Source: Vigna angularis
Taxonomy: Eukaryota > Streptophyta > Magnoliopsida > Fabales > Fabaceae
NCBI RefSeq assembly: GCF_016808095.1
Contig: NC_068975.1
Span: 37,222,001-37,286,000, forward strand
Length of the DNA stretch: 64,000 nt
Direction of reading: 5' to 3'
Below are positions 9,044 to 21,082 of the stretch, piece by piece (position 1 is the stretch's first letter; the number at the start of each line of letters is the position of its first letter). Made by a program: the position numbers and the translations under genes. Below the pieces are notes generated by a model that was given only the letters and a program-made list of their open reading frames with translations, was not told the origin of the DNA and did no database searches.

Positions 9044-11568
9044 ATGTAAGTCTCTAAGCTTCTGTCTTTCTTTCATTTCTCATCTTCTAGATCTATTATC
9101 TTTCTTTCATTAATGGTAGTCCTTCTTACGTTTATCTGAATCTAGGGTCTCGAAGTTTCGCTGCAATTGATTTTGTTTTTATTTGGCACGCTTGATTGCC
9201 CCAGATCCCGTGGGGATTGAAAGTGATTTGGGATTTTCTTTCAATTTGATTCGAACGTTTATTTATTTCTTTCGATGCCGGGTTTTTCGACACACTCTGC
9301 GAATTGAAAGATGGGGGGTTTGCTGATTTCAAGCGTTTTAGGTGTGATCCCTTCTGAGTTTGGGATGATATAAGGCTAGAGTTTTGTAAGGGATGCTTAT
9401 TAGGTCTATGCCACAAACCGATGTGGTTTATTGCTAGTGATATTCGGTGTTTGTTTTCTTATGCTTTTATTCACGTTGTGTTATGTTGTGCGTGGGATGA
9501 ATTCCTTCGAAAATAATGCTTTGATGACTTTTGTGATGGGCTTTGTGTTGTGTTTAGTGTAACCATAATCTCTTAGGACCCAGACAAATATGTGCTGATA
9601 GAACCCTTTTTTTTGTGAAAAAGAAAAGATAAGTTTTCTTTTCTCAGTTTGCTATTCCTGGTTCCCTTCACTTGTTTGCGTAAGCATTGAGTTTTTTTGA
9701 CTTTATATGAATGGTTTTTCCAGTGCCGATTTAAGTTATTATTTTTTTCTTTTTTACGCATTCTCTACTATTTTTTGCATTTCATTTATGTTTGAATTGT
9801 TTTATGAATCTTAGGGCCGACGAGGAACCTGTTGATCAGAAGAGATATCTTGAAGAGTCTTGCAAGCCAAAATGTGTAAAACCTTTACTGGAATACCAGG
9901 TGTGCTTTTCTTGAAGTGTAGAATTATACGTTGGATTATTTAAAGTCTTACTTTAAATTATCAATATGATATTCTTTTATTTTTAAAATTTTAAAATCAG
10001 CTATAGATTGAATTTTCAGTTATTGGTTAATTATGATGTTGCTCTTCGACTAGTAAAAGTTATGACATGGCCGACTAAAATATATAGCTTGAGAATTCTA
10101 CAGTGATGATGAGTGTATATAAGTGGAAAACATTGAGAGGGTACTAGATAGAGTGTACAAATGAAGAGAACAAAGAAATGCAATGTAGTGAAGAAATACT
10201 GGAGTTTTCTGGTTTTTTTGACTTAAGGTATATGATCTCATTATCTGGTGTTTTATTGCTTATGAATGGGGCTAGATAGATATGAAGCTGAATTATTATG
10301 TTGAGTTACACAATGATAATCCAGCTATGTTTCCTTTATTCTGATATATTTTTCTATTTTATCATATTCGATGGTGAATGCAAACTTCTGCTGTGTTCTT
10401 TTTTTTTGGGTGGGGGTTGTTGGGATTCTTCTCCCAAGTAAAGGAAGTTTGTACAGAACTGCTGTTAGATGTATCAGTAGCGTGTGAGTAAGGGTTTGCT
10501 TGGGTAAACAAATTAATTAAGAGTTTATTGGATAAGTGCTTATCTTTTAAGTTCTTATGTGTATCAAATTTGGGTAACTGTTTTCATCTAAGCTGCAAGC
10601 TGTTTAGATAACATTATTGTTCTTATTGAAATCAGCTGAAAACAGATTATGGATATGTTTGACTCTTCCAAACATTATTGTTAAGTAGCTGTAATTGCGC
10701 TGCGGGCGGGATTCCTTGGATTGGTGATAGTGACTCTTTCTACCATTGCAACTGCCAAGGGTTTTATTGCATGCATTCTACATCCTCTTCATCCCCACCG
10801 AGTCTCTGCCCAAATGAACTTTTGAGATAACATTATGCCAATTTTAATGCATTTTATTTTTATTTGCATGAAACTTAATTATGTTATGCATATGAAATGT
10901 ATGTGACCATGAGATAGCGGATTGGCTTTCCACGATATTTTGCAATCTGCAAATAGACAACACTACTCCCAAATCAACACTTTCTCATTGCGTATGTTTA
11001 TAAGTCTAAATAATCTCTTCTAACTGAACCCTGGGTATTTTTCACATAATTTTTGGCAGTGTTTGCATAAGTACAAAAGGAATTTAATCCTAAGGAAGCC
11101 TAGAAGTTACAGTTTTTAAGGACTTGGGGCAGGTTGGTTATATCTTAGGGTCAATTTTTTAATGAGAAAAAAATTCCATGGGGGATTTCCTTGTGCATCC
11201 GCTCCCCTCTTTTTACTAAAGAACTAATGCTCATATCATTTATGGGGCACCTTAGATTTTGACTTATTAGACGAACAAATACCCTAAGCGAGTGTTAAAT
11301 TGACAAATTTTTGTTCGGTCGTATTTTTAGCTGAGAAAAGTTATCGTTTAATTTGCTACAGGCGTGCATTAAAAGGATACATGGCGATGAATCCGGGCAG
11401 AAACACTGCACTGGACAATATTTTGATTATTGGTTTTGTGTTGACAAATGTGTAAGTATTATTTAGTCAGTAAATATGCAGAGTAATTTAGTTTTCTTGT
11501 GTATTCTGTGACAAGATCATAATCCTGTAATGCAGGTCGCGCCCAAGCTATTCACCAAACTGAAGTGA
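9044..11568 (+). CDS. QCR6: Cytochrome b-c1 complex subunit 6 (hinge protein)
   Basis: A 69-residue acidic hinge subunit of mitochondrial complex III, which helps dock cytochrome c on cytochrome c1 in the intermembrane space. Coding exons are 9044-9045 (only AT of the start codon), 9815-9899, 11362-11451 and 11536-11568. Introns of 769, 1462 and 84 bp all have GT-AG borders, and the phases add to exactly 70 codons. The product contains the conserved run EESCKPKCVKPLLEYQ. Two CX9C pairs (Cys21/Cys31 and Cys45/Cys55) are flanked by Cys17 and Cys59, the twin-CX9C pattern of Mia40-imported proteins. Length equals that of the Arabidopsis orthologues. The start codon is interrupted by intron 1 after its second base, so simple ORF searches miss this gene. 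Function is assigned by family; the gene looks intact. Confidence 0.95.
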
Positions 11569-12571
11569 TAAGGAAGGATTTGATATGGCTTATTGTCATT
11601 GCATTCTGTTCTACTTTCATTCCCTAATAACTTCGACTGAACTTTCGATGTTATAATAACCAAACTATATGCTCGGTATGGTTATTATTCTGTTTTTTGT
11701 GAAGTTTTGAGTCTATGCAACCTTAGATTATGATTAATAAGAACATTATTCCGAAATTTGGAAGGATGTATTTTGGAATGGCTCGGTGCTTCATTTTTTC
11801 AATCATGCCGCAGAATATTATTACCTTAAAGATCGCTCTTCTATTGATGGTCTCATCTGAAAAGTTAACAAATTTTTCAAAATATTTTAGTTATTGTGGG
11901 ATACATAATGTTGCAAGGCAAATTGTTTGACAATACTGCTGGAACTAACATGACGCTTATGACGCTTTTCAATAATATACATAATATTTCCAGTTTATAT
12001 TATTGAAATTTATTAAATTCATTAATTATTAATTTTTTAATGGTTAGATTTTAAGTAGTTTTTACAATTGTTGATTTCTCAATGATCGCTGAAGGAAAAC
12101 TATATTAAGAAAAAGTAATACAACAATTAAATCAAGTCTTTTTTATCGAGTGATACATTTTAAACCAAGATCAAATACCTTTTCTCAATTAATTCTGGTT
12201 GTTTCAATGTAACAAGCATTAAGCTCACGAATGAATAATTAACATATATGAACGAAGAAAAACTAAAAAATATATATGAATTAGTTTACGGTCTTCGATT
12301 TCTTTTTTTATTTTAGTTTTGTTGTGTATTGATGGATTGATACTTTTGAATTGGAAGGATTGTGATTGTGTTATGTCAATCCTTTTTTAGGGTGGTGAGG
12401 GTAATATTTTCTCCGGTTTGGTCTTGTCATAGGTTTATTTTATATAATAATTTGAGAAGGTTCTTTTGAAGGGCTATTTTTGTCCATCAAATATATTTGA
12501 GGTGTAGATTGAAAATCCCAACGTTTGCCTGTAATGGGTCACACTACCATTGGGCTGGTTTCATACTGTCC
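11569..12571. other. QCR6 3' region and AT-rich intergenic DNA
   Basis: The first about 200 bp are probably the QCR6 3'UTR. The rest contains no supported gene. The one frame of any length (11730-11930) has no recognisable domain. Confidence 0.5.
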
Positions 12572-12580
12572 AAAAAAATT

Positions 12581-13506
12581 GAGTGTTACTTCCTCCACCA
12601 CCACACACTGCTCCTTACACCTAATTTCTCTTTTGTCCTTATAAAATATTTAATTTGTGGTGGTTAAACGTATTTACCTTTATCAACATCCACCCATTGT
12701 ATCAATGCACTCCCACACCCAAGCACTTTCACTGAAATCATATTTTTCTTGCTTCTCTCCTCTAACTATGCTATTGTGGTGGTCGAAGATGGTCCAATGG
12801 TGGTGCCAAACAGAAGGTTCTTAGATGTGAATACAAAATTCAGTACCCTTAAACGAATATCCCTTAAACGAATATGGGGTGTCCGTAGAACACTTAAACA
12901 GATATCGAAATCCGTTGAAGGAAATCGACATCAGTTGAAGGGTAAACGAATGTCAATATCCTTGGACGGATTTCGAGATTCGTTTAAGTGTTTTACGGAT
13001 ACCCCTTATCTGTTGCCGTCTTTCGCGTTTCTCTTCTTCTTCATTTAACACATAACAGAGGCACATAACAACATCTAACACACGTGCAACACCCAGCACA
13101 TAGACAACATATGTTCACAAAGAACCTTGATGAAGATGGGAAATTGGAAAAAGAGGATGAAGAGAATAAAAGAGGAAGAGAGAAAGTAAGAGTGTGGGGG
13201 TGGGGATATGGTATAAAAGAGTAAAAAATTAGGGTTTTAAGAAAAAGTTAAAAAAGGTAAAGAGTGCGGGGGTATGGTGTGAGGGTTAAGTGAATGAGAG
13301 AGTAAAAAATTAAGGTTTTGAAGAGAAAGTTAAAAAAGATAAAAGGTGTAGGGGAGAGAGTGTGATGTGTGACCGAATGAATAAGAGATTAAAAATAAAA
13401 ATGGTTAGCTCAGATTAAAAATAAAAATAAAAATGGTACTTCTGAAATTAAAAAAAAAAAATTGGAGATGTATAGGAACAGTGTGATAGTGAAGGGAATA
13501 ACTCTC
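12581..13506. mobile_element. TIR element, family A copy 2 (Mutator-like, non-autonomous)
   Basis: A 926-bp element. The left end gagtgttacttcctccacca (12581-12600) is an imperfect inverted copy of the right end, about 13465-13506. Flanks carry a probable 9-bp target-site duplication with one mismatch: aaaaaaatt (12572-12580) and aacaaaatt (13507-13515), the size typical of Mutator-like elements. No transposase ORF is present. The interior contains a long hairpin (12872-13009) and GA-rich sequence related to the family member at 34854. Confidence 0.7.
12872..13009. repeat. Long inverted repeat (hairpin) inside family A copy 2
   Basis: The arm 12872-12914 (starts atatggggtgtccg, ends cgaaatccg) is complementary to 12967-13009 (cggatttcg to ccccttat) with few mismatches over about 43 bp. 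The loop is about 52 bp, and parts of the loop also fold. If transcribed, it would form a strong stem. Confidence 0.7.
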
Positions 13507-13515
13507 AACAAAATT

Positions 13516-14512
13516 TTGGGCTGCATTTGATTAGCTCAGTTTAAGTGTAACTGTAAATTGGATATCCCAACCTAGCCAGCTGTATGCTACATGCCAAGAA
13601 AGCGATCCACGAGCTTACTTTTTTTTTCTTTTAACTAACTTTTGAAGATTATTATAAAACGTTTAATTTATTTATTAATCAGTAAGCATGTAAAATTTAT
13701 ATTAAATTAATATTTTATTGTAATTTTCATTAACACATCAGCTCACCCATACTTGTGTCCTCTTCTTTTATGATAATAAAAAGTAAAAAATAATAAACTA
13801 ATTATTAGAATAGTTATTAAAATAAAAATATAGTACTAAAATTAATATTTAAATTATAGAAACCCATGTCCATATAAAAATATTTGAGTTTAAAAGAGAA
13901 AACTAACAAAGTGAATAAAAAAACCAGTTACAAAACATAAAAAAGTGAAATAATAATTGTGCATACTAATAAACAATTACCAGAATAATCACTTTGAAAG
14001 AAAAATAAATAAATAAATATGTAAGGAAACAGTTAAAAAATTTAAAAATAGTAAATTAGTAAACAATTATGTATACCTACCCCGTGTATGAAGGCAAGGT
14101 TAATTTTGATCTTTACTAATTGATCTTATGTAAAATCACTTTCAATCTAGTACTATCGTTTACATAGCTGACACTATGATGGACTTCATTTACATGTATA
14201 AAATTGACATGAAAATGACTTGTATGATCAAATTTCATGTTATAGATAAACCAAACATAGAGACGAAATTTGTTTACCCTTTTGTTTTAGCTTTTACTTG
14301 GGTTACGAGTACTTTCAACAGGGTAACCAAACCAATGCTGATAACAGGTTAAATAGCGGAAAAAATGATAAAAATTAAGGCAAAAGAGTACGGACAACAA
14401 AGAAGATTCTAAATGTTATTAATAACATAAAAATCCTGAGAACATAAACGCGTAAACTGCATAACACTCCAAAACTCAATTACAGCAACAAACTCTAGAT
14501 TGGATGCTGCAA
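13516..14512. other. AT-rich intergenic DNA and 3'UTR of serine decarboxylase
   Basis: No gene is seen between the TIR element and the serine decarboxylase stop codon. The segment next to 14512 is presumably that gene's 3'UTR (minus strand). Confidence 0.5.
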
Positions 14513-17500
14513 TTACTTGTGCAAAGCACAAAGGCAATTCTTTTCACCTACATCCGACGATATACAGTAAGGCTGATCCTTCCCATCTTGAAACCAGGTA
14601 GCACGCTTCTCCAGAAGCTCGTTCAGAAAATCATTCAGCTTCTCAATAGTGATGTTTGGCATCACCACCACATGTGCAATATTCCCCTTGCATGCTAACT
14701 GCCACCTGCGTACAAATTCCTCATCATGTGGCCTCTCAAACACAACTGTGCTGCTCAGCTCATTAAGCATTGCACCAATCCCAGCTTCAACAAGGCGATC
14801 TTTGAAATAGTGTGCATTTCGCAAGCATTTCTGAACTTCTTTCTGAAAACCTCTATATCCTTTCCGATTCAAGGTATACCAAAGGAATATGGGAGCATGA
14901 CCGTTCCGACTACCCATGATCGTGGCATCCCTAGATGCAAGATACTCCACATCCCTAGAGAGAGCATTCACATAATTCAATCTTGTTATCTGCACACCAC
15001 AAGGCATGGGACAACCTACAAATTTGTGGCCAGAAACACTGACACTGCCAATAGGCTTCTTAAAAGTAACTTTTGGAGCCTGAAAGCAAATACAACAATA
15101 ATATGGTGAGGTTCACATAAGATGGGTTGACCAAGAAGCATGAAATTTTAATCTTGCCAATTTTTAACTATAACCAGTTTATAACAAAATGAACATTCCC
15201 TGACTGATATTGGAAAAGGAATGATGCCGTTTCATGGGCATGTAAAATAATAGTGACAGTCACATTTATACTATATATAAAGTGGGTTGATCAATAAGCA
15301 CTAATACACTTTCTGCTATCATTAATATTATGACTTTATACCAAAGGTATAAATATAAGACAAAATGAGCCACTGGAAAATTAACAGGTTATGCAAGGAA
15401 GAACCAAAATGATGAAAATTAAACCAGAACACAAGTATAAGAACACATCATGATTTTCTATTGGAAAAAATAAGGACAACGGATGAAAATCCCATCATTT
15501 TCAAGTTAAAACAATTTATAGTAACATCTTCACATACTCTTTTCACGAAAGGCATCATGAGACCAAACAAAGCCCCGTCACAATGGATGTAGAATCTGTC
15601 CTGTGAAAATCCAGCTTCTTCAAGTTTCTTGATGACAAGATCAAGATCATCCACAGCTCCTTTCACAGTTGTACCTGCAATTGTTGTAAGGGTTAGAATG
15701 AACAAGGTAAGAGGAAGGGAGAATGGAATGGAAGAGAGAGAAGCAATGATAAAGAAACTTGCCTATGTTCACATTTATAATTGCTGGCTTGTCCTGATTT
15801 TGAAGAAGCTTGGCCTTGAAATCATCACAATCAATCTCCCCAGACCAAAGAGTATCAACCTTCACACATTCCATTCTGTACATTCGAGCAGCTTTAAAAA
15901 CAGAATAATGTGACTCTCGTGAGGCGTACAAAATCCCATCTGGGAAAACCTCTCTCCTGCACAAGTCATATAACCATATTAGATGTTCTTTACAACCTTA
16001 CAAAATTTTGAAGATGAACAAACTAGCTGAAACTAACCCAACAAGGATGCCATGGAGATTTCCTTCTGTACCACAGTTTGTTATATAGCCCCAATACTCG
16101 TTTTTCTCCAGTTCCCACAGTCGGGCAAACCAATCCAAAACACCAACTTCAAACTGTCGGGAGTGGACACCATAGTTGCTTTCAATAAATGGATCTCCCA
16201 AGTTGTTTATGGAAAAATGCTGAAGTTGTGAGAGTGCACCATAATCGAAATCCAAATTATAAGGGTACCCTGGAATAAGTTTTTCATAAATTTAATGAGT
16301 TATACTCAACTCCAGAGGGTAATTGAAGTAAGAGGGAACAAAAGTTACGCAAAATCCTGATAAAATTATTTGAATACGATGTGTTTCTGAACATAGTATA
16401 CCAAGGCAATACCAAGACAATTCAGAGATAACATCGAGGAAGTTATAAATTCACCCTAAGAAGATAACAAAATATAAACAAGGGCAAAGTCTATTACTAT
16501 TACATTGAGGAAGTTGTAAATTCATTCTAATGTAATAAAATATCAACACAGAGACTTCAAAATCAGGTAGTATTTAGCTCCAGAAGAAGATAGATTACTA
16601 TGTAATGAAGCCACAAATTATCAAAAGTATCAAACACTGAAATAGACACAATCAAGAGTGCTTCCTAAAACTTGGAAATGAAAGATTATCTACCCAAGTA
16701 GATGAGGGAATAATCACCCAGCTAATTTGGCACAAGTCCATGAACCCCTTGAAAAACCAAGAATATTATATCAAAATATCTCTCCATTTGAAAATTCAGG
16801 ATTGAATTTACGTTTGCACATTGGAATCTCCTACATTGCATCGCTTTATTCACAAGATTTTATTTATCAAAATCATCAAGGTCTTGGACTTTCAGAGTTA
16901 GAAATCATCAAGTAAATCCAGACTTCAGAATAAACATAGAACATAAGTGTAGAAAATTCTAATGCTAAGGAGATAATTTTCATGGTTATGACAATCACAG
17001 GTAAAATTGTAGTAAGAAAATAGTTTTTTATGGACCAGCATATTGTCAATTGTGTCATATTTTAATTAGAGAAAACAGAATCCTATACTGTATTCCATGT
17101 GTGTTTGTCTATATTGTTTTACATTAGATTGTGAAATTTGTGACCAGGGAAGAGAATATTGTGCTGTAGTCAGGATAGCGCTTTGGGGGGTAGAGTGGCC
17201 CTTGGCCACTATGGAAATACTGTAGAAGAGCGTTTCAGTAAGGTGGACATACTGGTTGTAGCAGCCAAGATAGTGGCGCTATAGCATGTCCTGATAAAAC
17301 AAAAGAAATAAAAGAGAAGATGAAGGTCAAAATAGTGGATGTCAAGTGGCTATAAAATTTGTTAGGGTGTCCAAATATCATTAATCAAAAGAAACCCTTT
17401 GAAATAGGTATGCTAGGTGGTAGTATTTGAGGACCTTCTCTAGAATTTTTTATATTCAATAAAAAGATTGGTTTTAGATTAAAATGATCCACTTTTTCTT

Positions 17501-18645
17501 ATCACTTTTTCTGCTCTCCTTTTTGGTGATATGTTTGATTTTTTGACTGACATAAAGTGGTGTTTAATCTGAGCACACGTCTATTTTAACTTTTGTCTTT
17601 TGCAAAGTGCTATTTTGCCCATGCACACAGCTACTTCATATCATTTTAAGTTTTTTTGTACGTAAGACCATTTCTTCTTTTTTTTCTCCCAGAACCTTCA
17701 CTTCATTTTATATGAATGATTCTATTTCTGTGAAAAGTTGTTGACTGACAATCATATTTATGATTCTGTCTTTTGTGAAGTGGTTACATATTTAATTCCT
17801 CTAATGCATCGTTATGTGAAGAGTCTTGTTATATATGTATACAGTTTACATTATAAACTACATAAAAAATCCTTAGAATAGAGGGTGTCCCGCTACTGGG
17901 GATCTAGAACACTGTTTGTGACATCTAGATTACGCAGGAAGGTTGAATGAATTCCATGAAGTTATGACAAAAACATGCTGGGATTCCCGCTACAGATAAA
18001 AGAGAAACATGAACCAAACAAAGGATGACAGGGGAGTAGATGAGCTAAAGAAACAAGTACAGGTTCAGTGCTAATTGGTGATTGCTAGTGCTGGGTTAGG
18101 TTGACACCATCAAGAAGCTAACTGAATTTACCGCATTCGTATATCAATTGTCTAGTCATAAATCACAGTGTGAAACCTCTAACAAATTAAGCAAAATCCC
18201 AAGGGGAAAATCAAAAGCAGTATCAAGATCTGTATAATTGGATTGATTTTGTAAATAACGCAAGTAAATGTAGTAAAAAAGGCAATAAGATCACCAAAAG
18301 AGCAAATATTGTCAAACCTAAATGGTGTTTTGTCCTTTCAGTCAAAGCTCTTTTGTATCTGGCCAACACACCAGCCATATAAGCTTCCCGGTCCCCTGTA
18401 ACTTCGTCATCTGCATCAGGCTCTGTGACTTCTAGACACATGGTATGGATATTTCTTCCCAGAACTATTAATCTTTTCTCTTTTTCCTTATTGATCTGCA
18501 CCTCTTCATTGACACTGCCATTGTCTACAACTGGAGAAGGTACAGGATCCATGATTAAAGCTGTTGCGTCAAAATCCTCAGGCAAAGGTTCAACTGCTCC
18601 GTTCATTCTCAAATCCTCGTTTAAACTGTTAACACTCCCAACCAT
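14513..18645 (-). CDS. SDC: Serine decarboxylase, PLP-dependent
   Basis: A plant serine decarboxylase, which converts L-serine to ethanolamine, the precursor of phosphatidylethanolamine, choline and phosphatidylcholine. It belongs to the group II PLP decarboxylases and resembles histidine decarboxylase. Coding exons on the minus strand are 18645-18318, 16269-16038, 15956-15763, 15674-15538 and 15079-14513. They total 1458 nt, 485 residues, close to the Arabidopsis enzyme. Recognisable blocks are [20 protein letters not shown], the cofactor-binding HCDGALFG (with the conserved Asp), and [15 protein letters not shown], whose Lys316 should form the PLP Schiff base. The N-terminal about 100 residues are variable and acidic, as in the family. 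Introns are 2048, 81, 88 and 458 bp. Intron 3 uses a GC donor (AG|GCAAGT). The gene appears intact. Confidence 0.95.
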
Positions 18646-19475
18646 TTTTTTTTTATCAGCAACACAAGCACCTGATATAAATGGATTGCAAGACCGAAAA
18701 AGAAAAATGAGAACTAAAATCTAAATAAAGATAAAGCAAAAGATAAATTAGTCCAAAGACAGATGTGAGAAACCGGATTTTTACATATGAAATCAAGCCA
18801 TCACTCTCAATTCCATGTATAAATTTAAGGAACACAACCACAGAACCGCACAATTATTTTACTCTATCAATCAACGACTTCGCGTGCAAACAAGACCGCA
18901 CGAAAGGTGTTACACCTAGAATATAAACATTTATACACAGATCTATTTAATTTTTCTTTGAATACACACATTTAAAAGAATTAATTCTAGGCCATCATTG
19001 TGAATTCAGCCACTATTAACAAAACAAAGATTAACTTTCAAATGCTCAATTAACAGAAGATACAGGGTTAATAATTCTCATTCAGCTACATCTTTAAAGC
19101 CAAAACTAGAACAGCAAGTATTCCTCAGAAACTTTGGAAAAATAGCAAGGAGTTTTTGCTATGACCTATGGCTTCACAGAATCACAGCATGTCAATAATG
19201 TGTACAGCACATGCAAGCTGAGAGAACAACTATCTAAGCAATGAGAGATGATAAAATCCACAAGAATAGAATAGGCACAATTGTTAATACATTAGGAGAT
19301 CATGCATGGTTAAATTAAAAGAGGAAAATGAAAGTAAGATAATAGATCTGAGAGAAAATGAAGAAGAAAATCTAACCGCAAAAGAGAAGCGGTGGAATCG
19401 ACAAAGGAAAGTGAGAAACGCCGAAAGACTCGGCCTCTGGCACAAGAGAGATGAATAATGCGGACCGGCCAAAAG
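18646..19475 (-). other. Probable 5'UTR with intron, serine decarboxylase
   Basis: The first 26 nt before the ATG (18671-18646) follow a good acceptor, ATATCAG (ends 18672). A matching donor, GCG|GTTAGA, begins at 19376. A leader exon of about 100 nt (19475-19377) would connect to the TATA box at 19507-19500. The intron (19376-18672) is inferred from splice sites only; transcript data would confirm it. Confidence 0.5.
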
Positions 19476-19499
19476 GAGAAACACAACTGAACTTCCCTC

Positions 19500-19507
19500 C
19501 TTTTATA
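19500..19507 (-). promoter_or_regulatory. TATA box of serine decarboxylase
   Basis: The minus strand reads TATAAAAG within GCTATAAAAGGAGGG, a near-consensus plant TATA box. It is followed by a pyrimidine-rich leader, consistent with transcription starting about 30 nt downstream near 19475. Confidence 0.65.
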
Positions 19508-19765
19508 GCTGCATCAGATTCCTTCACGCGCTTCAACTGACTACTCTACCCACAGGCATATGAGTCTGAGGTGATCAATATTTCGCCACTGTCCCTACAA
19601 AGATCTCAGAATCTATACAAATGAATTCCCTGCAGTTACTGTTTCAGCCCCACGAAATCTGAACCCTTCAATTTATATTTATGATAAAAATTTAATAAAC
19701 ATGTGAGATGAAAATTATAATGGTCCTTGTCACCCTAATCTTATGTAATTATATTTAAAAAAGTG

Positions 19766-20722
19766 TTTGACACAATATTTTAACTCTTATAATATAATGG
19801 TTTTAGTTGTGAACTGACTTTTTTAAGAGTTACTATTATTTTAATTTTTTCAAATGAAACTCAATTACAAAAATAATAAGTGAAAAAGACGGTAAACTAA
19901 AAAATATTTTTTAAATTACTTTTATAATGTTAAATATAAGTAATTTTTATTTTTAATAATTTAGTATATTTTTATTACATTTGTATTCAAATTTTTAAAT
20001 ACTTATATTATAACACACGTGTATGCATCCACATACTCATGTCCACATCCATTGTCACACGTATCCCCATATACTTACATTGTGAATTTAGAAATATTAA
20101 TAACTTACTTTATTTTATAAATATTTTAAAATTGTTGTGAATGCATAAATATGACAATATTTATATCAGATCAAACACATTTTTATATGAAAGATATTAT
20201 AAAAATGTGTTTAACTAATATAATAAATTCATTTAATAAATCATTATAGATAATTGTAGTTTAAGTATTTTCTATTGTTGTTTGCATAAATTGTTGTATT
20301 ATAACTGCATAAAACAATATAACTTAGCAAACCTTTAATTATATATATTATAACATATTAACGAAAATATAAGTGTCATCATACCTATGTATACTCATTT
20401 TTTAAATTATACTGTAAGTGTGAGTGAGTGCAAGTATGTGTGAGTGAATGTCTGTATGCCTGCGTTATATTACAAAACTCAGACACAAATACGACACTGC
20501 ACATGTTTCCACTAATGTTTATAATACTAAATTATTAAAAGTAAAAGCTACTTATATTTAACATTATAAAAATAATTAAAAAATATATTTTAATTTATGA
20601 TTTTCTTCACTTATTACTTATAATTGAGTTTTATTTAAAAAATTTAAAATAGTGATTATTCTTATAAAATCAGTTAACAATTATATTATAAAAATTAAAA
20701 TATAATATAAATTGTGTACAAA
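19766..20722. mobile_element. Inverted-repeat (foldback/MITE-like) element
   Basis: Terminal arms of about 200 bp are inverted copies: 19766-19970 and 20523-20722. Landmarks are 'aatgttaaatataagta' (near 19928) against 'tacttatatttaacatt' (near 20551), and 'ctcaattac' (near 19860) against 'ataattgag' (near 20621). The outer ends read about ttgacacaat and attgtgtaca. There is no ORF. The target-site duplication is not resolved. It lies in the divergent intergenic space between serine decarboxylase and the PHD-like gene. Confidence 0.7.
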
Positions 20723-21082
20723 AAAAATGAAATAACCAGGAATAATATATGAAAATTACATTTTTTTTATGTTTTATTATATATTTGGGTCTACTTCCTT
20801 ACTTAATTTGTCATTTTCTCATGAAAATAAATTAAATTTAACATAGATAATGTATACTTAAAATCTATTTTTTTTCGTTTAAGTTCATTTAAATTAATTG
20901 TATTTATCAATTCCTTAACTGGATATTTACTTAATATTTGGAAGGGTAAAGGAAAATCTCGAAGTACTACTCGCAATGATAGCGCGTGGAAGCTATTTCG
21001 ACTTCCATCGAGAGGACCCCCAAATCTCAAAAATGTGAACCCTAGACGTTTTATTTCCCTATCAGAAGCTTGGATCTGAATA
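20723..21082 (+). other. Promoter and 5'UTR region of the PHD-like gene
   Basis: An AT-rich stretch followed from about 20940 by higher-GC sequence that is likely the transcribed leader. I place no firm TATA box. Confidence 0.4.

Noticed and set aside
14726..15109. 127-codon plus-strand ORF
   Set aside because: Antisense to serine decarboxylase exon 5.
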